Of a stretch of 64,000 nt of DNA, positions 21,390 to 32,802 are shown piece after piece. The position numbers and the translations under genes are program-made. Origin of the DNA: Mycolicibacter kumamotonensis (GTDB lineage: Bacteria; Actinomycetota; Actinomycetes; Mycobacteriales; Mycobacteriaceae); assembly GCF_002086285.1 (NCBI RefSeq), contig NZ_MVHU01000004.1, forward strand, positions 1-64,000, read 5' to 3'. Below the pieces are notes generated by a model, which worked only from the letters and a program-made list of their open reading frames with translations, did not search any database and had not been told where the DNA came from. Within the stretch, counting starts at the first letter, position 1, and each line of letters starts with the position of its first letter.

Positions 21390-22411
21390 TGGCGACCAAG
21401 CGCACGCCTGCGGCGCGGCAGGGCGACCGCCGCCGCAGCCCCGAGGGCAAGACCCGTGCCGGGTCGCGGCGCGCGAACGAGGCGCCGCAGTCCCGGCGGA
21501 CGCGCCGGCAGCATGCGACCGCGACCGCACCGGGGCGTGAGTCGCGGCCGCGGTCGGGGCCGCAGAAGGCGGCGCAACCGCGCCCCGACGCCCGGCCGGT
21601 ACCGCCGAAGAACACCAAGCAGGCCAAGGCGCGGGCGAAGGCGCGCAAGGCCAAGGCGCCCAAGGTTGTACGGGTCCCGCTACGCGAACGGCTGATCACT
21701 CGGCTGGCCGCGATCGACCTGCGTCCGCGCACGCTGGCGGCCAAGGTTCCGTTCGTCGTGTTGATCATCGGTTCGCTGGGAATCGGGCTGGGCACCACGC
21801 TGTGGCTGTCGACGGATGCCGCCGAGCGCTCTTACCAACTGGGCAATATCCGGGAACGCAACCGGGTCCTGATGCAGCAGAAGGAAGCGCTCGAGCGGGA
21901 CGTGCTGACCGCCGAATCCGCGCCGGCGCTGGCCGAGGCGGCTCGCGAGCTGGGCATGATCCCGACCCGAGACACCGCGCATCTGGTCCAGGACCCGGTC
22001 GGCAACTGGGTGGTGGTCGGCGTGCCCAAGCCGGCCGACGGTGTGCCGCCGCCCCCGCTGAACACCAAGCTGCCCGACGATCAGCCGGCCGCGCCGCCGG
22101 TCGAGGTTCCGGTCCGGGTGCCGCCCGCCGGGCCGAAGCTGGATCGCCGGCACCTGCCCGGCGCCGGTCTGCCCGCTCCGGCCGCACCTGCTCCGGCTGC
22201 ACCCGGTGCGCCGCTGATCATTCCGGGCCTGCCGGGAATGCCCGGTCTGCCCGGTGCGACGCTGTCCGGGCCGCCACCGGGTCCGGCGCTCGACCTTCCG
22301 CCGGTCGCCCTGCCGCCGGAGGCCGCCCAGCCGCCGATCACGTTGCCGCCGCCGGATGTGCTGCCGCCGGAAGCCCCGCTGCCCCCGGCGGTTCCGGGAG
22401 CGGCGCGATGA
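21389..22411 (+). CDS. ftsL: Cell division protein FtsL-like (Rv2164c-like)
   Basis: A 340-residue single-pass membrane protein. The first ~115 residues are cytoplasmic, very basic and disordered. One transmembrane helix follows (VPFVVLIIGSLGIGLGTTLW), then a periplasmic coiled coil (AERSYQLGNIRERNRVLMQQ and on) ending ARELGMIP, the FtsL/DivIC pattern. A long Pro-rich tail makes it much longer than E. coli FtsL. Position between rsmH and ftsI is the usual ftsL slot and the mycobacterial homologue has been described as FtsL. ATG 21389 is preferred over TTG 21386. It overlaps ftsI at ATGA. Confidence 0.85.
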   Translation: MATKRTPAARQGDRRRSPEGKTRAGSRRANEAPQSRRTRRQHATATAPGRESRPRSGPQKAAQPRPDARPVPPKNTKQAKARAKARKAKAPKVVRVPLRERLITRLAAIDLRPRTLAAKVPFVVLIIGSLGIGLGTTLWLSTDAAERSYQLGNIRERNRVLMQQKEALERDVLTAESAPALAEAARELGMIPTRDTAHLVQDPVGNWVVVGVPKPADGVPPPPLNTKLPDDQPAAPPVEVPVRVPPAGPKLDRRHLPGAGLPAPAAPAPAAPGAPLIIPGLPGMPGLPGATLSGPPPGPALDLPPVALPPEAAQPPITLPPPDVLPPEAPLPPAVPGAAR

Positions 22412-24411
22412 AACGGCCGACGCGACGGACCGGCCCGGCGCGGCGCCCGGACGGCTCCATCAAGGCCGGCAGCCGCAAGACGGGCCGGGTAACCAAACCC
22501 GCGAAGCCGGCCAAACCGGCCAAAACCGGTAAGTCACCCAAAGTGACTCAGGCACCGGGACATTCGGCCCACGACCGTCGGACCCGGCCGGCCACGGAAC
22601 TGGGCCTGCGCAGTGCGTCGTTCGTCTTCCGGCACCGCACCGGCAACGCCGTCATCTTCCTGGTGCTGGCCCTTGCCGCGGCGCAGCTGTTCTATCTGCA
22701 GGTGCCGCGGGCGTCGGGGCTGCGGGCCGAGGCCGCCGGACAACTCAAGGTCACCGATGTCCAACAAGCCATGCGCGGCGACATCATCGACCGCACCGGC
22801 GACAAGCTGGCGTTCACTATCGAGGCCCGGGCCCTGACCTTCCAGCCGATCAAGGTCGGCAAGCAACTCGAAGAAGCCAAGAAGAAGAATCCCGCCGCAC
22901 CCGATCCGCAGCACCGGCTGCAGGAGATCGCCAAGGAGATCGCCGGTCGGCTCGGCAACAAGCCGGACGCGGCGACGCTGCTGAAGAAGCTGCGCAGCAA
23001 CGAGACTTTCGTCTACCTGGCGCGTGCCGTCGAGCCGGCGCTGGCCGAGGCGATCACCGAGAAATGCCCGGAGGTGGGCAGCGAGCGCCAGGACCTGCGG
23101 CAGTATCCGGGTGGGTCGTTGGCGGCCAACATCATCGGCGGCATCGATTGGGACGGCCACGGCCTGTTGGGCCTGGAGGACTCGATGGACGCCGTGCTGG
23201 CCGGCACGGACGGTTCGATCACCTACGACCGCGGTTCCGACGGGGTGGTGATCCCGGGCAGTTACCGCAACCGGCACCGGGCCGTCAACGGCTCGACGAT
23301 CCAGCTCACCCTCGACGACGACATCCAGTTCCATGTCCAGCAACAGGTTCAGCAGGCCAAGAACGTCTCCGGCGCCCGCAACGTCAGCGCGGTGGTGCTC
23401 GACGCCAAAAGCGGCGAGGTACTGGCTATGGCCGGCGACAACACCTTCGACCCGTCTCAAGACATCGGGCGCCAGGAGGACCGGCAGCTGGGCAATCCGG
23501 CGGTGTCGACGCCGTTCGAGCCCGGCTCGGTGAACAAGATCATCACCGCCGCTTCGGTCATCGAGTACGGGCTGAGCAACCCCGATGAGGTGCTGCAGGT
23601 CCCCGGATCGATCAACATCGCCGATGTCACCGTCAGCGACGCCTGGGAACACGGCGTCGCGCCCTACACCACGACCGGAATCTTCGGAAAGTCCTCCAAC
23701 GTCGGCACCCTGATGCTGGCACAGCGGGTGGGGCCGGAGCGGTGGTTCCAGATGCTGGAAAAGTTCGGTCTGGGGCAGCGCACCGGCGTCGCGCTGCCGG
23801 GTGAGAGTGCCGGGGTGGTTCCGCCGGTCGATCAGTGGTCGGGCAGCTCGTTCGCCAATCTGCCTATCGGGCAAGGCCTGTCGATGACACTGCTGCAGAT
23901 GGCCGGCATGTATCAGGCCATCGCCAATGACGGGCTGCGGATCCCGCCGCGGATCATCAAAGCGACCATCGCCCCCGACGGCACCCGCACCGAGGAACCC
24001 CGGCCAGAAGGCGTGCGCGTCGTCTCCGAGCAGACCGCGGCGACCGTGCGCAACATGCTGCGTTCGGTGGTGCAGCGCGACCCGACCGGCGTCCAACAAG
24101 GCACCGGGTGGCAGGCCGCGGTCGACGGTTACCAGATCGCCGGAAAGACCGGAACCGCCCAGCAGATCAACTCCGCCTGCGGCTGCTACTACGACGACGT
24201 CTACTGGATCACGTTCGCCGGGATAGCGCCCGCGGACAACCCGCGCTACGTCATCGGCCTGATGCTGGACAACCCGCATCGCGCCGCGGACGGATCACCG
24301 GGCACCTCGGGCGCACCGCTGTTCCATAACATCGCCGCCTGGCTGTTGCAGCGCCACAACGTCCCGCTATCGCCGGATCCCGGGCCTCCGCTCCTTCTGC
24401 AGGCGATGTAG
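22408..24411 (+). CDS. pbpB: Peptidoglycan D,D-transpeptidase FtsI (PbpB, class B PBP3)
   Basis: A 667-residue septal penicillin-binding protein. A basic cytoplasmic tail (MKRPTRRTGPARRPDG) leads to a single transmembrane anchor (NAVIFLVLALAAAQLFYLQV), a dimerisation domain, and the transpeptidase domain with SVNK (active Ser374, codon 23527), SSN (429-431) and KTGT (Lys580, codon 24145). It crosslinks septal peptidoglycan with FtsW. A Cys pair (CGCYYDD) lies just after KTG. It overlaps ftsL by 4 bp. A 120-bp gap separates it from murE; in M. tuberculosis this gap holds PE_PGRS38 and other genes that are absent here. Confidence 0.95.
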   Translation: MKRPTRRTGPARRPDGSIKAGSRKTGRVTKPAKPAKPAKTGKSPKVTQAPGHSAHDRRTRPATELGLRSASFVFRHRTGNAVIFLVLALAAAQLFYLQVPRASGLRAEAAGQLKVTDVQQAMRGDIIDRTGDKLAFTIEARALTFQPIKVGKQLEEAKKKNPAAPDPQHRLQEIAKEIAGRLGNKPDAATLLKKLRSNETFVYLARAVEPALAEAITEKCPEVGSERQDLRQYPGGSLAANIIGGIDWDGHGLLGLEDSMDAVLAGTDGSITYDRGSDGVVIPGSYRNRHRAVNGSTIQLTLDDDIQFHVQQQVQQAKNVSGARNVSAVVLDAKSGEVLAMAGDNTFDPSQDIGRQEDRQLGNPAVSTPFEPGSVNKIITAASVIEYGLSNPDEVLQVPGSINIADVTVSDAWEHGVAPYTTTGIFGKSSNVGTLMLAQRVGPERWFQMLEKFGLGQRTGVALPGESAGVVPPVDQWSGSSFANLPIGQGLSMTLLQMAGMYQAIANDGLRIPPRIIKATIAPDGTRTEEPRPEGVRVVSEQTAATVRNMLRSVVQRDPTGVQQGTGWQAAVDGYQIAGKTGTAQQINSACGCYYDDVYWITFAGIAPADNPRYVIGLMLDNPHRAADGSPGTSGAPLFHNIAAWLLQRHNVPLSPDPGPPLLLQAM

Positions 24412-24531
24412 CCGCCGTTGACCCGCAGGCGCGGCCAGAATGCGGATCGGCCACCCCGCGGTCCCCGCCCACCTGGGTAGTCTCAGGTCCGGTCCTGACG
24501 ACCCGGCCGCAGCGGATGGAGGTGATCGGCG

Positions 24532-26085
24532 GTGTCTGCCGCAATGCGCCCTGACGTCGGCGCAGGAACGCCGCTGGCGGCGCTGGCCGCCCGGATCGGG
24601 GCGGTCGCGGCAACCGGTGATGTGGTGCCGGAGCTGGCGATCACCGGGCTGACCCTGCGCGCCCAGGACGTCCAGCCCGGCGACCTGTTCGCGGCGCTGC
24701 CCGGTGCGACGACCCACGGTGCGCGGTTCGTGGCCGAGGCGATCGCCCGCGGGGCGGCCGCGGTGCTCTCCGACGGGTCCGGGGCCGCCGAGATCGCGGA
24801 CAGTGCAACGGCGCCCGACACCCCGGTGCTGGTGCATCCGGCTCCCCGCAGCGTGCTCGGCGACCTGGCGGCAGAGGTCTACCGGCATCCCTGCGAGCGG
24901 CTCACGGTCATCGGGGTCACCGGGACGGCCGGAAAGACCACCACCAGCTATCTGGTCGAGGCCGGGTTGCGGGCCGCCGGCCGGACCTGCGGCCTCATCG
25001 GCACGGTGGGTGTGCGCATCGACGGCGCCGACCTGCCCAGCGCGCTGACCACCCCGGAGGCGCCGGCGCTGCAGGCGCTGCTGGCGGTGATGGCCGAGCG
25101 CGGGGTGGACACCGTGGTGATGGAGGTGTCCAGCCACGCGCTGACGCTGGGCCGCGTCGACGGGACCCGCTTCGCGGTCGGCGCGTTCACCAACCTGTCC
25201 CGGGACCACCTGGACTTCCACCCGACCATGGCGGACTACTTCGAGGCCAAGGCGCGGCTGTTCGACCCGGCCTCCCCCTTGCACGCGGCCACGGCGGTGA
25301 TCTGTGTCGACGACGAGGCCGGCGAGGCGATGGCGGCGCGTGCGACGGCGCCGATCACGGTCAGCGCGACCGGCCGGCCGGCGCAGTGGGGCATCGAGCA
25401 GGCAGACAGCGGGACCGGCGGCCTGGCCGGCCGACAGTTCGTCGCGGTCGACCCGGCGGGGGTGCGCCATCCGGTCGGCATGGGGTTGCCCGGCGACTAC
25501 AACGTCGCGAACTGTCTTGTGGCGCTGGCGATCCTCGACGCGGTAGGGGTGTCACCGGCGCAGGCCGCACCCGGTCTGCGTGATGCCCGGGTGCCGGGCC
25601 GAACCGAGCCGGTCGACCGCGGCCAGGACTTCTTGGCGCTGGTCGATTACGCGCACAAGCCGGGCGCGTTGGCCGCGGTGCTGGCGACCCTGCGCGCCGA
25701 TCTGCGCGACACGGCCGGGCGGCTGGCGGTGGTGTTCGGGGCCGGCGGCGACCGCGACCACGGCAAGCGCGGCCCGATGGGCCGGATCGCCGCGCAGTGG
25801 GCCGACCTGGTCGTCGTCACCGACGACAACCCGCGCGGAGAGGACCCGGCCGATATCCGGCGCGCGATTCTGGCCGGCGCCGCCGAGGGTGCCGCCGAGG
25901 TGGTCGAGATCGGTGACCGGCGGGCCGCGATCGAGCACGCGGTGCGCTGGGCGCGCCCGGGCGACGTCGTGCTCGTCGCCGGCAAAGGCCACGAAACCGG
26001 GCAGACCGCCGGCGGGCGGACCCAGCCCTTCGACGACCGGGTCGAGCTGGCCCAGGCGCTGCAAGCGCGCGAGGAGCACCGGTGA
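24532..26085 (+). CDS. murE: UDP-N-acetylmuramoyl-L-alanyl-D-glutamate--2,6-diaminopimelate ligase MurE
   Basis: A 517-residue Mur ligase that adds meso-diaminopimelate to UDP-MurNAc-L-Ala-D-Glu using ATP in the cytosol. The ATP loop is [14 protein letters not shown], the carbamylated-lysine region is YFEAKARLF, and the C-terminal DDNPRGEDP motif is the signature of meso-DAP-specific MurE. GTG 24532 follows GGAGGTGATC. It begins a new run of coupled genes: its stop overlaps the murF start (GTGA at 26082). A -10-like TAGTCT at about 24478 suggests a promoter in the gap. Confidence 0.95.
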   Translation: MSAAMRPDVGAGTPLAALAARIGAVAATGDVVPELAITGLTLRAQDVQPGDLFAALPGATTHGARFVAEAIARGAAAVLSDGSGAAEIADSATAPDTPVLVHPAPRSVLGDLAAEVYRHPCERLTVIGVTGTAGKTTTSYLVEAGLRAAGRTCGLIGTVGVRIDGADLPSALTTPEAPALQALLAVMAERGVDTVVMEVSSHALTLGRVDGTRFAVGAFTNLSRDHLDFHPTMADYFEAKARLFDPASPLHAATAVICVDDEAGEAMAARATAPITVSATGRPAQWGIEQADSGTGGLAGRQFVAVDPAGVRHPVGMGLPGDYNVANCLVALAILDAVGVSPAQAAPGLRDARVPGRTEPVDRGQDFLALVDYAHKPGALAAVLATLRADLRDTAGRLAVVFGAGGDRDHGKRGPMGRIAAQWADLVVVTDDNPRGEDPADIRRAILAGAAEGAAEVVEIGDRRAAIEHAVRWARPGDVVLVAGKGHETGQTAGGRTQPFDDRVELAQALQAREEHR

Positions 26086-27587
26086 TCGCGCTGACCCTCG
26101 CGGAGATCGCCGCGATCGTCGGCGGCCGCCTCGCCGACATCTCACCAGAGCAGGCCGCCCGCACCACCGTGACCGGCACGGTGGAGTTCGACTCCCGACG
26201 CGTCACCGCCGGCTCGCTGTTCCTGGCGTTACCCGGGGCGCGCGCCGACGGCCACGACCACGCCGCCGCGGCGGTGGCCGCCGGTGCGGTGGCGGTGCTG
26301 GCGGCCCGTCCGGTCGGGGTGCCGGCGATCGTGGTGAGCCCCGCGGAACCGGTATCGGCCAGCCGGTCGGGCGCGCTCGAGCACGACGACGCCGTCGGGT
26401 CCGGTGCCGCGGTGCTGGGTGCGCTGGCCGACCTCGCTGCGGCGGTGTCGGCGACGTTGGTGGCCAAGGGATTGACGATCATCGGTGTCACCGGCTCGTC
26501 GGGCAAGACCTCCACCAAGGACATGCTGGCCGCGGTGCTGGCGCCGCTGGGGCAGGTGGTGGCGCCACCCGGTTCGTTCAACAACGAGCTGGGACATCCC
26601 TGGACGGTGCTGCGGGCCGATGAGAACACCGACTTCCTGGTGCTGGAACTTTCGGCGCGGCACCGGGGCAACATCGCGGCGTTGGCCGCCATCGCCCCGC
26701 CGCAGGTGGCGGTGGTGCTCAACGTCGGGACCGCGCATCTGGGCGAGTTCGGCTCCCGCGAGGCGATCGCCGAGACCAAAGCCGAGCTGGCGCAAGCAGT
26801 TCCGGAATCCGGCGTGGTGATCCTCAACGTCGACGATCCGGCGGTGGCCGCGATGGCCGACAAGACCGCAGCCCGGGTGGTGCGGGTCGGCCGCACGGCC
26901 GGCGCCGACGTGTGGGCCGGGCCGGTGGTGCTCGACGCGCTGGCCCGACCGCGCTTCACCCTGCACGCCGGCAGCGTCGAGACCGAGCTGCAACTCGGGG
27001 TCTCCGGGGACCACCAGGTCTCCAACGCACTGTGTGCGGCCGCGGTCGCGCTGGAGTGCGGCGCCACCGGTGCGCAGCTGGCCGACGCGCTGGCCGGTGC
27101 CGGACCGGTCTCGAGGCACCGGATGCAGGTCAGCACCCGCTCGGACGGGGTGACCGTGATCGACGACGCCTACAACGCCAACCCGGATTCGATGCGGGCC
27201 GCGCTGCAGGCGCTGGTTTGGATCGCCCGCGGCGAGGATCCGGCGATGCCGAGCCGGCGCAGCTGGGCGGTGCTCGGGGAGATGGCTGAGCTGGGCGAGG
27301 ACGCGATATCCGAGCATGACCGCATCGGGCGGCTCGCGGTGCGCTTAGATGTCTCTCGTCTCATTGTCGTCGGAGTAGGGAGATCGATGGGCGCGATGCA
27401 CCATGGCGCGGTCATGGAGGGGTCCTGGGGCGCCGAGACCACCGCGGTGGCCGACGTCGACGCCGCCCTCGCCCTGTTGCGTGCCGAACTGCGGCCCGGC
27501 GACGTGGTGTTGGTCAAGGCCTCCAACTCCGCCGGGTTGACCACCCTGGCCGACGCTTTGATCAGCGATGATGCAGGGGATCGCTGA
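26082..27587 (+). CDS. murF: UDP-N-acetylmuramoyl-tripeptide--D-alanyl-D-alanine ligase MurF
   Basis: A 501-residue Mur ligase that adds D-Ala-D-Ala to the UDP-muramoyl tripeptide. It shows [15 protein letters not shown] (P-loop), [25 protein letters not shown] and the C-terminal [15 protein letters not shown] motif that is diagnostic for MurF. It overlaps murE by 4 bp, and the first base of the mraY ATG is the last base of its stop (27587), so three genes are translationally linked. Confidence 0.95.
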   Translation: MIALTLAEIAAIVGGRLADISPEQAARTTVTGTVEFDSRRVTAGSLFLALPGARADGHDHAAAAVAAGAVAVLAARPVGVPAIVVSPAEPVSASRSGALEHDDAVGSGAAVLGALADLAAAVSATLVAKGLTIIGVTGSSGKTSTKDMLAAVLAPLGQVVAPPGSFNNELGHPWTVLRADENTDFLVLELSARHRGNIAALAAIAPPQVAVVLNVGTAHLGEFGSREAIAETKAELAQAVPESGVVILNVDDPAVAAMADKTAARVVRVGRTAGADVWAGPVVLDALARPRFTLHAGSVETELQLGVSGDHQVSNALCAAAVALECGATGAQLADALAGAGPVSRHRMQVSTRSDGVTVIDDAYNANPDSMRAALQALVWIARGEDPAMPSRRSWAVLGEMAELGEDAISEHDRIGRLAVRLDVSRLIVVGVGRSMGAMHHGAVMEGSWGAETTAVADVDAALALLRAELRPGDVVLVKASNSAGLTTLADALISDDAGDR

Positions 27588-28666
27588 TGATCATGATCCT
27601 CGTCGCGGCCGGTGTCGCGCTGCTGGTCGCGATCTTGTTGACCCCGGTGCTGATCCGGCTGTTCACCAAACAGGGATTCGGGCAGGAGATCCGCGAGGAC
27701 GGGCCGCCCAGCCATCACACCAAGCGCGGCACCCCGTCGATGGGCGGTGTGGCGATCGTGGCCGGGATCTGGGCCGGCTACCTGATCGCTCAGCTGGCCG
27801 GCCTGGTCTTCTACGGAACCGGACCCACCGCGTCCGGGCTGCTGGTGCTGGGGTTGGCCACCGCGCTGGGCGCTGTCGGCTTCGTCGACGACCTGATCAA
27901 GATCCGCCGGTCGCGCAACCTGGGCCTGAACAAGACCGCCAAGACCGTCGGGCAGGTGACCGCGGCGACGCTGTTCGGTCTGCTGGTGCTCGGGTTCCGC
28001 AACAGCTCCGGACTGACCCCGGGTTCCCAGCAACTGTCCTACGTGCGCGAGATCGCCACCGTCACCCTGCCTGCGGCGGTGTTCGTGCTGTTCGTCATCC
28101 TGGTCGTCAGCGCCTGGTCGAACGCGGTCAACTTCACCGACGGCCTGGACGGGCTGGCCGCCGGGTCCATGGCGATGGTCAGCGCCGCCTATGTGTTGAT
28201 CACCGTGATGCAGCACCGCAACGCCTGTGCCAGCGCGCCCGGACTGGGCTGCTACAACGTCCGTGACCCGCTGGACCTGGCGCTGATCGCCGCCGCGACC
28301 GCCGGCGCCTGCATCGGGTTTTTGTGGTGGAACGCCGCGCCGGCCAAGATCTTCATGGGCGACACCGGCTCGCTGGCCCTGGGCGGGGTGATCGCCGGAC
28401 TGTCGATCACCACCCGCACCGAGATCCTCGCGGTGGTGCTCGGTGGGCTCTTCGTCGCCGAGATCACCTCGGTCGTCGTGCAGATCCTGGCGTTTCGCAG
28501 CACTGGGCGCCGGGTGTTCCGGATGGCGCCGTTTCATCACCACTTCGAGCTGGCCGGCTGGGCCGAGACCACCGTGATCATCCGGTTCTGGCTGCTGACG
28601 GCCATCGCCTGCGGGTTGGGCGTGTCCATGTTCTACGGCGAGTGGTTCACCGCGGTCGGCGGGTAG
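27587..28666 (+). CDS. mraY: Phospho-N-acetylmuramoyl-pentapeptide-transferase MraY (MurX)
   Basis: A 359-residue polytopic enzyme that transfers phospho-MurNAc-pentapeptide to decaprenyl phosphate, forming lipid I at the cytoplasmic face. About ten transmembrane segments and the family motifs are present: [28 protein letters not shown] with the catalytic Asp pair, [22 protein letters not shown] and [16 protein letters not shown] 27587 shares bases with the murF stop; a second ATG at 27593 is possible. Confidence 0.95.
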   Translation: MIMILVAAGVALLVAILLTPVLIRLFTKQGFGQEIREDGPPSHHTKRGTPSMGGVAIVAGIWAGYLIAQLAGLVFYGTGPTASGLLVLGLATALGAVGFVDDLIKIRRSRNLGLNKTAKTVGQVTAATLFGLLVLGFRNSSGLTPGSQQLSYVREIATVTLPAAVFVLFVILVVSAWSNAVNFTDGLDGLAAGSMAMVSAAYVLITVMQHRNACASAPGLGCYNVRDPLDLALIAAATAGACIGFLWWNAAPAKIFMGDTGSLALGGVIAGLSITTRTEILAVVLGGLFVAEITSVVVQILAFRSTGRRVFRMAPFHHHFELAGWAETTVIIRFWLLTAIACGLGVSMFYGEWFTAVGG

Positions 28667-28677
28667 AGGTGCTGACC

Positions 28678-30123
28678 GTGCTGGAACCCGGTGCGCGGGT
28701 GCTCGTCGCCGGCGCCGGGGTGACCGGCCGGGCCGTGCTCGACGCCTTGGCGCCGCTGGGGCTGGAGCTGACGCTCTGCGACGACGACCCGGCGGCCCTG
28801 TCGCGCTACGCCGGGTACACGACGCTGAGCCCGGCCCGGGCCGCTACCCGCATCGGGGACTACGCCCTGGTGGTCACCAGCCCCGGATTTCCGCCGAGCA
28901 CCCCGGTGCTGGCCGCCGCGGCCGGCGCCGGCGTACCGATCTGGGGCGACGTGGAATTGGCCTGGCGGCTGGACGCGGCTGGCCACTACGGGCCACCGCG
29001 GCGGTGGCTGGTGGTCACCGGAACCAACGGCAAGACCACCACGACGTCGATGCTGCACGCCATGCTGACCGCGGCGGGCCGACGCGCCCAGTTGTGCGGC
29101 AACATCGGCAGTCCGGTGCTGGACGTGCTGGGGGAGCCGGCCGAGCTGCTGGCCGTGGAGTTGTCCAGTTTCCAGTTGCATTGGGCGCCGTCGCTGCGTC
29201 CGGAGGCCGGCGCCGTGCTCAACATCGCCGAAGACCACCTGGACTGGCACGGCAGCATGGCCGCCTACACCGCCGACAAGGCGCGCGCGCTGACCGGCCG
29301 GGTGGCGGTGGCCGGGATGGACGACGCCCGCGCGGCCGCCCTGCTGGGCGCGGCCCCCGCCGCGGTGAAGGCGGGCTTCCGGCTGGGCGAGCCGGCCGCC
29401 GGCGAGCTCGGGGTCATCGACGGTGTGCTGGTCGATCGCGCTTTCGCCGACGAGGTGGCGCTCGCGCCGGTGGCGTCCATTACGGTGCCCGGACCGGTCG
29501 GCACGCTCGATGCGCTGGCCGCGTCCGCCCTGGCCCGCAGCGTGGACGTGCCGCCCGAGGCGATCGCGGAAGCGCTGGCGTCGTTTCAGGTCGGCCGGCA
29601 TCGTGCGGAACTGGTTGTCGTCGCCGACGGCGTCAGCTACGTCGATGACTCCAAGGCCACCAACCCGCACGCCGCCGAGGCGTCGGTGCTGGCCTACCCG
29701 CGGGTGGTCTGGGTGGCCGGGGGGCTGCTCAAGGGCGCCTCGATCGACGAGACGGTCGCCCGGATCTCCGGGCACCTGGCCGGGGCGGTGCTGATCGGCC
29801 GGGATCGCGGCGCGGTTGCCAAGGCGTTATCACGACACGCACCGGATGTCCCCGTCGTACACGTTGTGACAGGCGAGGATATTGATATGGGTGATACTGC
29901 CGTGTCTCCAGTTACTCGTGTGACACAAGTAGCTGATGGGTCTGATGATTCGCTGAGCTCTCGTGTGATGACGGCGGTGGTGGCCGCTGCCCGCGGCCTG
30001 GCGCGCCCCGGCGACACGGTGCTGCTGGCCCCGGCGGGGGCATCGTTCGACCAGTTCTCCGGGTACGGAGCCCGGGGTGATGCGTTCGCGGCCGCCGCGC
30101 GAGCCGCGGCAGGGTCGGTGTGA
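28678..30123 (+). CDS. murD: UDP-N-acetylmuramoylalanine--D-glutamate ligase MurD
   Basis: A 481-residue Mur ligase that adds D-glutamate to UDP-MurNAc-L-Ala. The N-terminal Rossmann-like domain begins [16 protein letters not shown]; the ATP loop is [15 protein letters not shown], followed by [12 protein letters not shown] and the C-terminal [13 protein letters not shown] and [12 protein letters not shown], all MurD hallmarks. GTG 28678 has AGAGG six bases upstream; GTG 28669 in frame is an alternative three residues longer. A stretch near residues 400-430 ([20 protein letters not shown]) is less conserved and looks like a lineage-specific insert. The stop overlaps the ftsW start. Confidence 0.93.
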   Translation: MLEPGARVLVAGAGVTGRAVLDALAPLGLELTLCDDDPAALSRYAGYTTLSPARAATRIGDYALVVTSPGFPPSTPVLAAAAGAGVPIWGDVELAWRLDAAGHYGPPRRWLVVTGTNGKTTTTSMLHAMLTAAGRRAQLCGNIGSPVLDVLGEPAELLAVELSSFQLHWAPSLRPEAGAVLNIAEDHLDWHGSMAAYTADKARALTGRVAVAGMDDARAAALLGAAPAAVKAGFRLGEPAAGELGVIDGVLVDRAFADEVALAPVASITVPGPVGTLDALAASALARSVDVPPEAIAEALASFQVGRHRAELVVVADGVSYVDDSKATNPHAAEASVLAYPRVVWVAGGLLKGASIDETVARISGHLAGAVLIGRDRGAVAKALSRHAPDVPVVHVVTGEDIDMGDTAVSPVTRVTQVADGSDDSLSSRVMTAVVAAARGLARPGDTVLLAPAGASFDQFSGYGARGDAFAAAARAAAGSV

Positions 30124-31643
30124 TCGGCGTGCTCGGCGTGCTGGACCGGCTGCGGCGGCGGCCCGATGCCGCCGCGGGCGCGGCCTCCGCCGACGAGGCC
30201 ACGGCGGCCAAGCCCGTGGAGAAGACGGCCCAACCGCGCACCCGATTCGGCGCCTGGCTGGGCCGCCCGATGACCTCGTTTCATCTGATCGTCGCCATCG
30301 CCGCGCTGCTGACCACGCTCGGGCTGATCATGGTGCTGTCCGCCTCGGGGGTGGAGTCCTACGGGCTCGACGGCTCGGCGTGGCGGATCTTCGGCAAGCA
30401 GGTGCTGTGGACGGTGATCGGGCTGTTCGGCTGCTATGTGGCGCTGCGGATGCCGGTACGGTTCATGCGCCGCACCGCTTTTGCCGGCTACGCGTTCACC
30501 ATCGTGCTGCTGGTGCTGGTGCTGATCCCGGGCATCGGCACGCTGTCCAACGGGTCCCGGGGCTGGTTCGTCATCTACGGCTTCTCCATGCAGCCCTCCG
30601 AGCTGGCCAAGATCGCGTTCGCCATCTGGGGCGCACACCTGTTGGCGGCCCGCCGCATGGAGCGCGCGACGCTGAGCGAGATGCTGGTCCCGCTGGTGCC
30701 TGCCGCGGGGGTGGCACTGGTGCTGATCGTCGTGCAGCCCGACCTGGGCCAGACGGTGTCGCTGGGCATCATCCTGCTGGCGCTGCTGTGGTACGCCGGG
30801 CTGCCGTTGCGGGTGTTCACCACGTCGCTGGCGGCCATCGTCGCCGCCGCCGCGATCATGGCGGTGACCGAGGGCTACCGCTCCGACCGGGTGCGGTCCT
30901 GGCTGGACCCCGACGCCGACATCCAAGGCGCCGGTTATCAGGCCCGGCAGGCCAAGTTCGCGCTGGCCAACGGTGGGATCTTCGGCGACGGGCTGGGCCA
31001 GGGCACCGCCAAGTGGAACTATCTGCCCAACGCACACAACGACTTCATCTTCGCGATCATCGGCGAGGAGCTCGGCTTCATCGGCGGGTTCGGGTTGCTG
31101 GCCCTGTTCGGCCTGTTCGCCTACACCGGCATGCGCATCGCCAAGCGCTCCGCGGACCCGTTCCTGCGGCTGCTGACCGCCACCACCACGATGTGGGTGA
31201 TCGGCCAGTCGTTCATCAACGTCGGCTACGTGATCGGGCTGCTGCCGGTCACCGGAATCCAGCTACCGTTGATCTCTGCCGGCGGAACCTCCACGGCCAC
31301 AACATTGTTCATGATCGGAATCATGGCCAACGCGGCCCGCCACGAGCCGGAGGCGGTCGCGGCGCTGCGCGCCGGCCGGGACGACCGGATGAACCGGATC
31401 CTGCGGCTGCCGCTGCCCGAGCCCTACGCGCCGACCCGGATCGAGGCGCTGCGCGACCGGCTGCGATCCCGGCCGCAGCCGGCCGGACGCCAGCGCACCA
31501 CGGGCCGGGCTCCGGCCCGGTCGGCCGAGCGCCGAGGTGCGGGCCGCGCAGGGCAAAATGGAGGCGGCCGACGCCGCGGGGCGGTGTCGGCCCAACGGCG
31601 TCCGACCGGCGGGCGCGCACGCGCATTGGAAGGTCGGCGTTAG
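30120..31643 (+). CDS. ftsW: Septal peptidoglycan glycosyltransferase FtsW (SEDS)
   Basis: A 507-residue SEDS polymerase with about ten transmembrane segments that polymerises lipid II at the septum together with FtsI. Family motifs visible are [48 protein letters not shown] and [15 protein letters not shown] cytoplasmic N-terminal extension and a long basic C-terminal tail (after [16 protein letters not shown]) are typical for actinobacteria. GTG 30120 overlaps the murD stop. The stop at 31641 is followed after four bases by murG. Confidence 0.95.
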   Translation: MIGVLGVLDRLRRRPDAAAGAASADEATAAKPVEKTAQPRTRFGAWLGRPMTSFHLIVAIAALLTTLGLIMVLSASGVESYGLDGSAWRIFGKQVLWTVIGLFGCYVALRMPVRFMRRTAFAGYAFTIVLLVLVLIPGIGTLSNGSRGWFVIYGFSMQPSELAKIAFAIWGAHLLAARRMERATLSEMLVPLVPAAGVALVLIVVQPDLGQTVSLGIILLALLWYAGLPLRVFTTSLAAIVAAAAIMAVTEGYRSDRVRSWLDPDADIQGAGYQARQAKFALANGGIFGDGLGQGTAKWNYLPNAHNDFIFAIIGEELGFIGGFGLLALFGLFAYTGMRIAKRSADPFLRLLTATTTMWVIGQSFINVGYVIGLLPVTGIQLPLISAGGTSTATTLFMIGIMANAARHEPEAVAALRAGRDDRMNRILRLPLPEPYAPTRIEALRDRLRSRPQPAGRQRTTGRAPARSAERRGAGRAGQNGGGRRRGAVSAQRRPTGGRARALEGRR

Positions 31644-31647
31644 GGGA

Positions 31648-32802
31648 GTGAACGACTCGGTCAGCAAGCCGGACCGCGGTGCGCCGATATCGGTCGTCCT
31701 GGCCGGTGGCGGTACCGCCGGCCACGTCGAGCCCGCGATGGCCGTCGCCGATGCGCTCAGCGCCCTGCAGCCCGGCGTCCGGATCACCGCGCTGGGCACC
31801 GCCCGCGGTCTGGAGACCAGGCTGGTGCCCGCGCGCGGTTACCACCTGGAGTTGATCACCCCGGTGCCGCTGCCCCGCAAGATCAACGCCGATCTGGCCC
31901 GGTTGCCCGTGCGGGTGCTGCGGGCGGTCCGGCAGACCCGGGCGGTGCTGCGCGCCGTAGGGGCTGACGTGGTGATCGGCTTCGGCGGCTATGTGGCACT
32001 GCCGGCGTATCTGGCCGCGCGCGGCATCGGCCGGGGCCGGGTCCCGGTGGTGATCCATGAGGCCAACGCGCGCGCCGGGTTGGCCAACCGGGTCGGGGCC
32101 CGGGGCGCACAGCGGGTGCTCTCGGCGGTGGCGGATTGCGGGCTGGCGCACCCCGAGGTGGTCGGGGTGCCGGTCCGGTCGACGATCACCACGCTGGACC
32201 GGGCTGCGCTGCGGGCGCAGGCCCGCGCCCATTTCGGCTTCGCCGACGACGCCCGGGTGCTGCTGGTGTTCGGCGGCTCCCAAGGCGCCCGGTCGATCAA
32301 CCAGGCCGTGGCCGGGGCCGCCAAACACCTTGCCGCCGCCGGTATTTCGGTGCTGCACGCGCACGGGCCGAAGAACACCCTGGAGCTGCCGGCACCGGCC
32401 GACGACGACCCGCCCTATGTCGCGGTGCCCTACCTGGACCGGATGGATCTGGCGTATGCGGCTGCCGACCTGGCGATCTGCCGGTCGGGGGCGATGACGG
32501 TCGCCGAGGTGTCGGCGGTCGGGCTACCGGCGGTGTATGTGCCGTTGCCGATCGGCAACGGGGAGCAGCGGCTCAACGCACTGCCGGTGGTCAACGCCGG
32601 CGGCGGGGTGCTGATCGAGGATGCGGCGTTGACACCGGATGTCGTGGCGAGCACGGTCGCCGGATTGCTCACCGACGAGACGCGTCTGGCGGCGATGACC
32701 AGCGCGGCCGCCCTGGCCGGGCACCCCGAGGCCGCGCGGCGGGTGGCAGAGGTGGCTCTCGATATCGCGGTGGCCCGTCGGTCGGCCAGGAGTGGCGAAT
32801 GA
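31648..32802 (+). CDS. murG: UDP-GlcNAc--undecaprenyl-PP-MurNAc-pentapeptide transferase MurG
   Basis: A 384-residue GT28 enzyme that converts lipid I to lipid II on the inner membrane face. It has the G-loops [19 protein letters not shown] and [20 protein letters not shown], the acceptor-side [13 protein letters not shown], and the donor-site [12 protein letters not shown] and [15 protein letters not shown] blocks. GTG 31648 is the start nearest the family N-terminus; an ATG upstream lies inside the ftsW tail and adds only low-complexity sequence. The stop overlaps the murC ATG (ATGA at 32799). Confidence 0.94.
   Translation: MNDSVSKPDRGAPISVVLAGGGTAGHVEPAMAVADALSALQPGVRITALGTARGLETRLVPARGYHLELITPVPLPRKINADLARLPVRVLRAVRQTRAVLRAVGADVVIGFGGYVALPAYLAARGIGRGRVPVVIHEANARAGLANRVGARGAQRVLSAVADCGLAHPEVVGVPVRSTITTLDRAALRAQARAHFGFADDARVLLVFGGSQGARSINQAVAGAAKHLAAAGISVLHAHGPKNTLELPAPADDDPPYVAVPYLDRMDLAYAAADLAICRSGAMTVAEVSAVGLPAVYVPLPIGNGEQRLNALPVVNAGGGVLIEDAALTPDVVASTVAGLLTDETRLAAMTSAAALAGHPEAARRVAEVALDIAVARRSARSGE

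Noticed and set aside
22534..24279. 581-codon minus-strand frame over ftsI
   Set aside because: Antisense shadow; the plus strand has all PBP motifs in frame.
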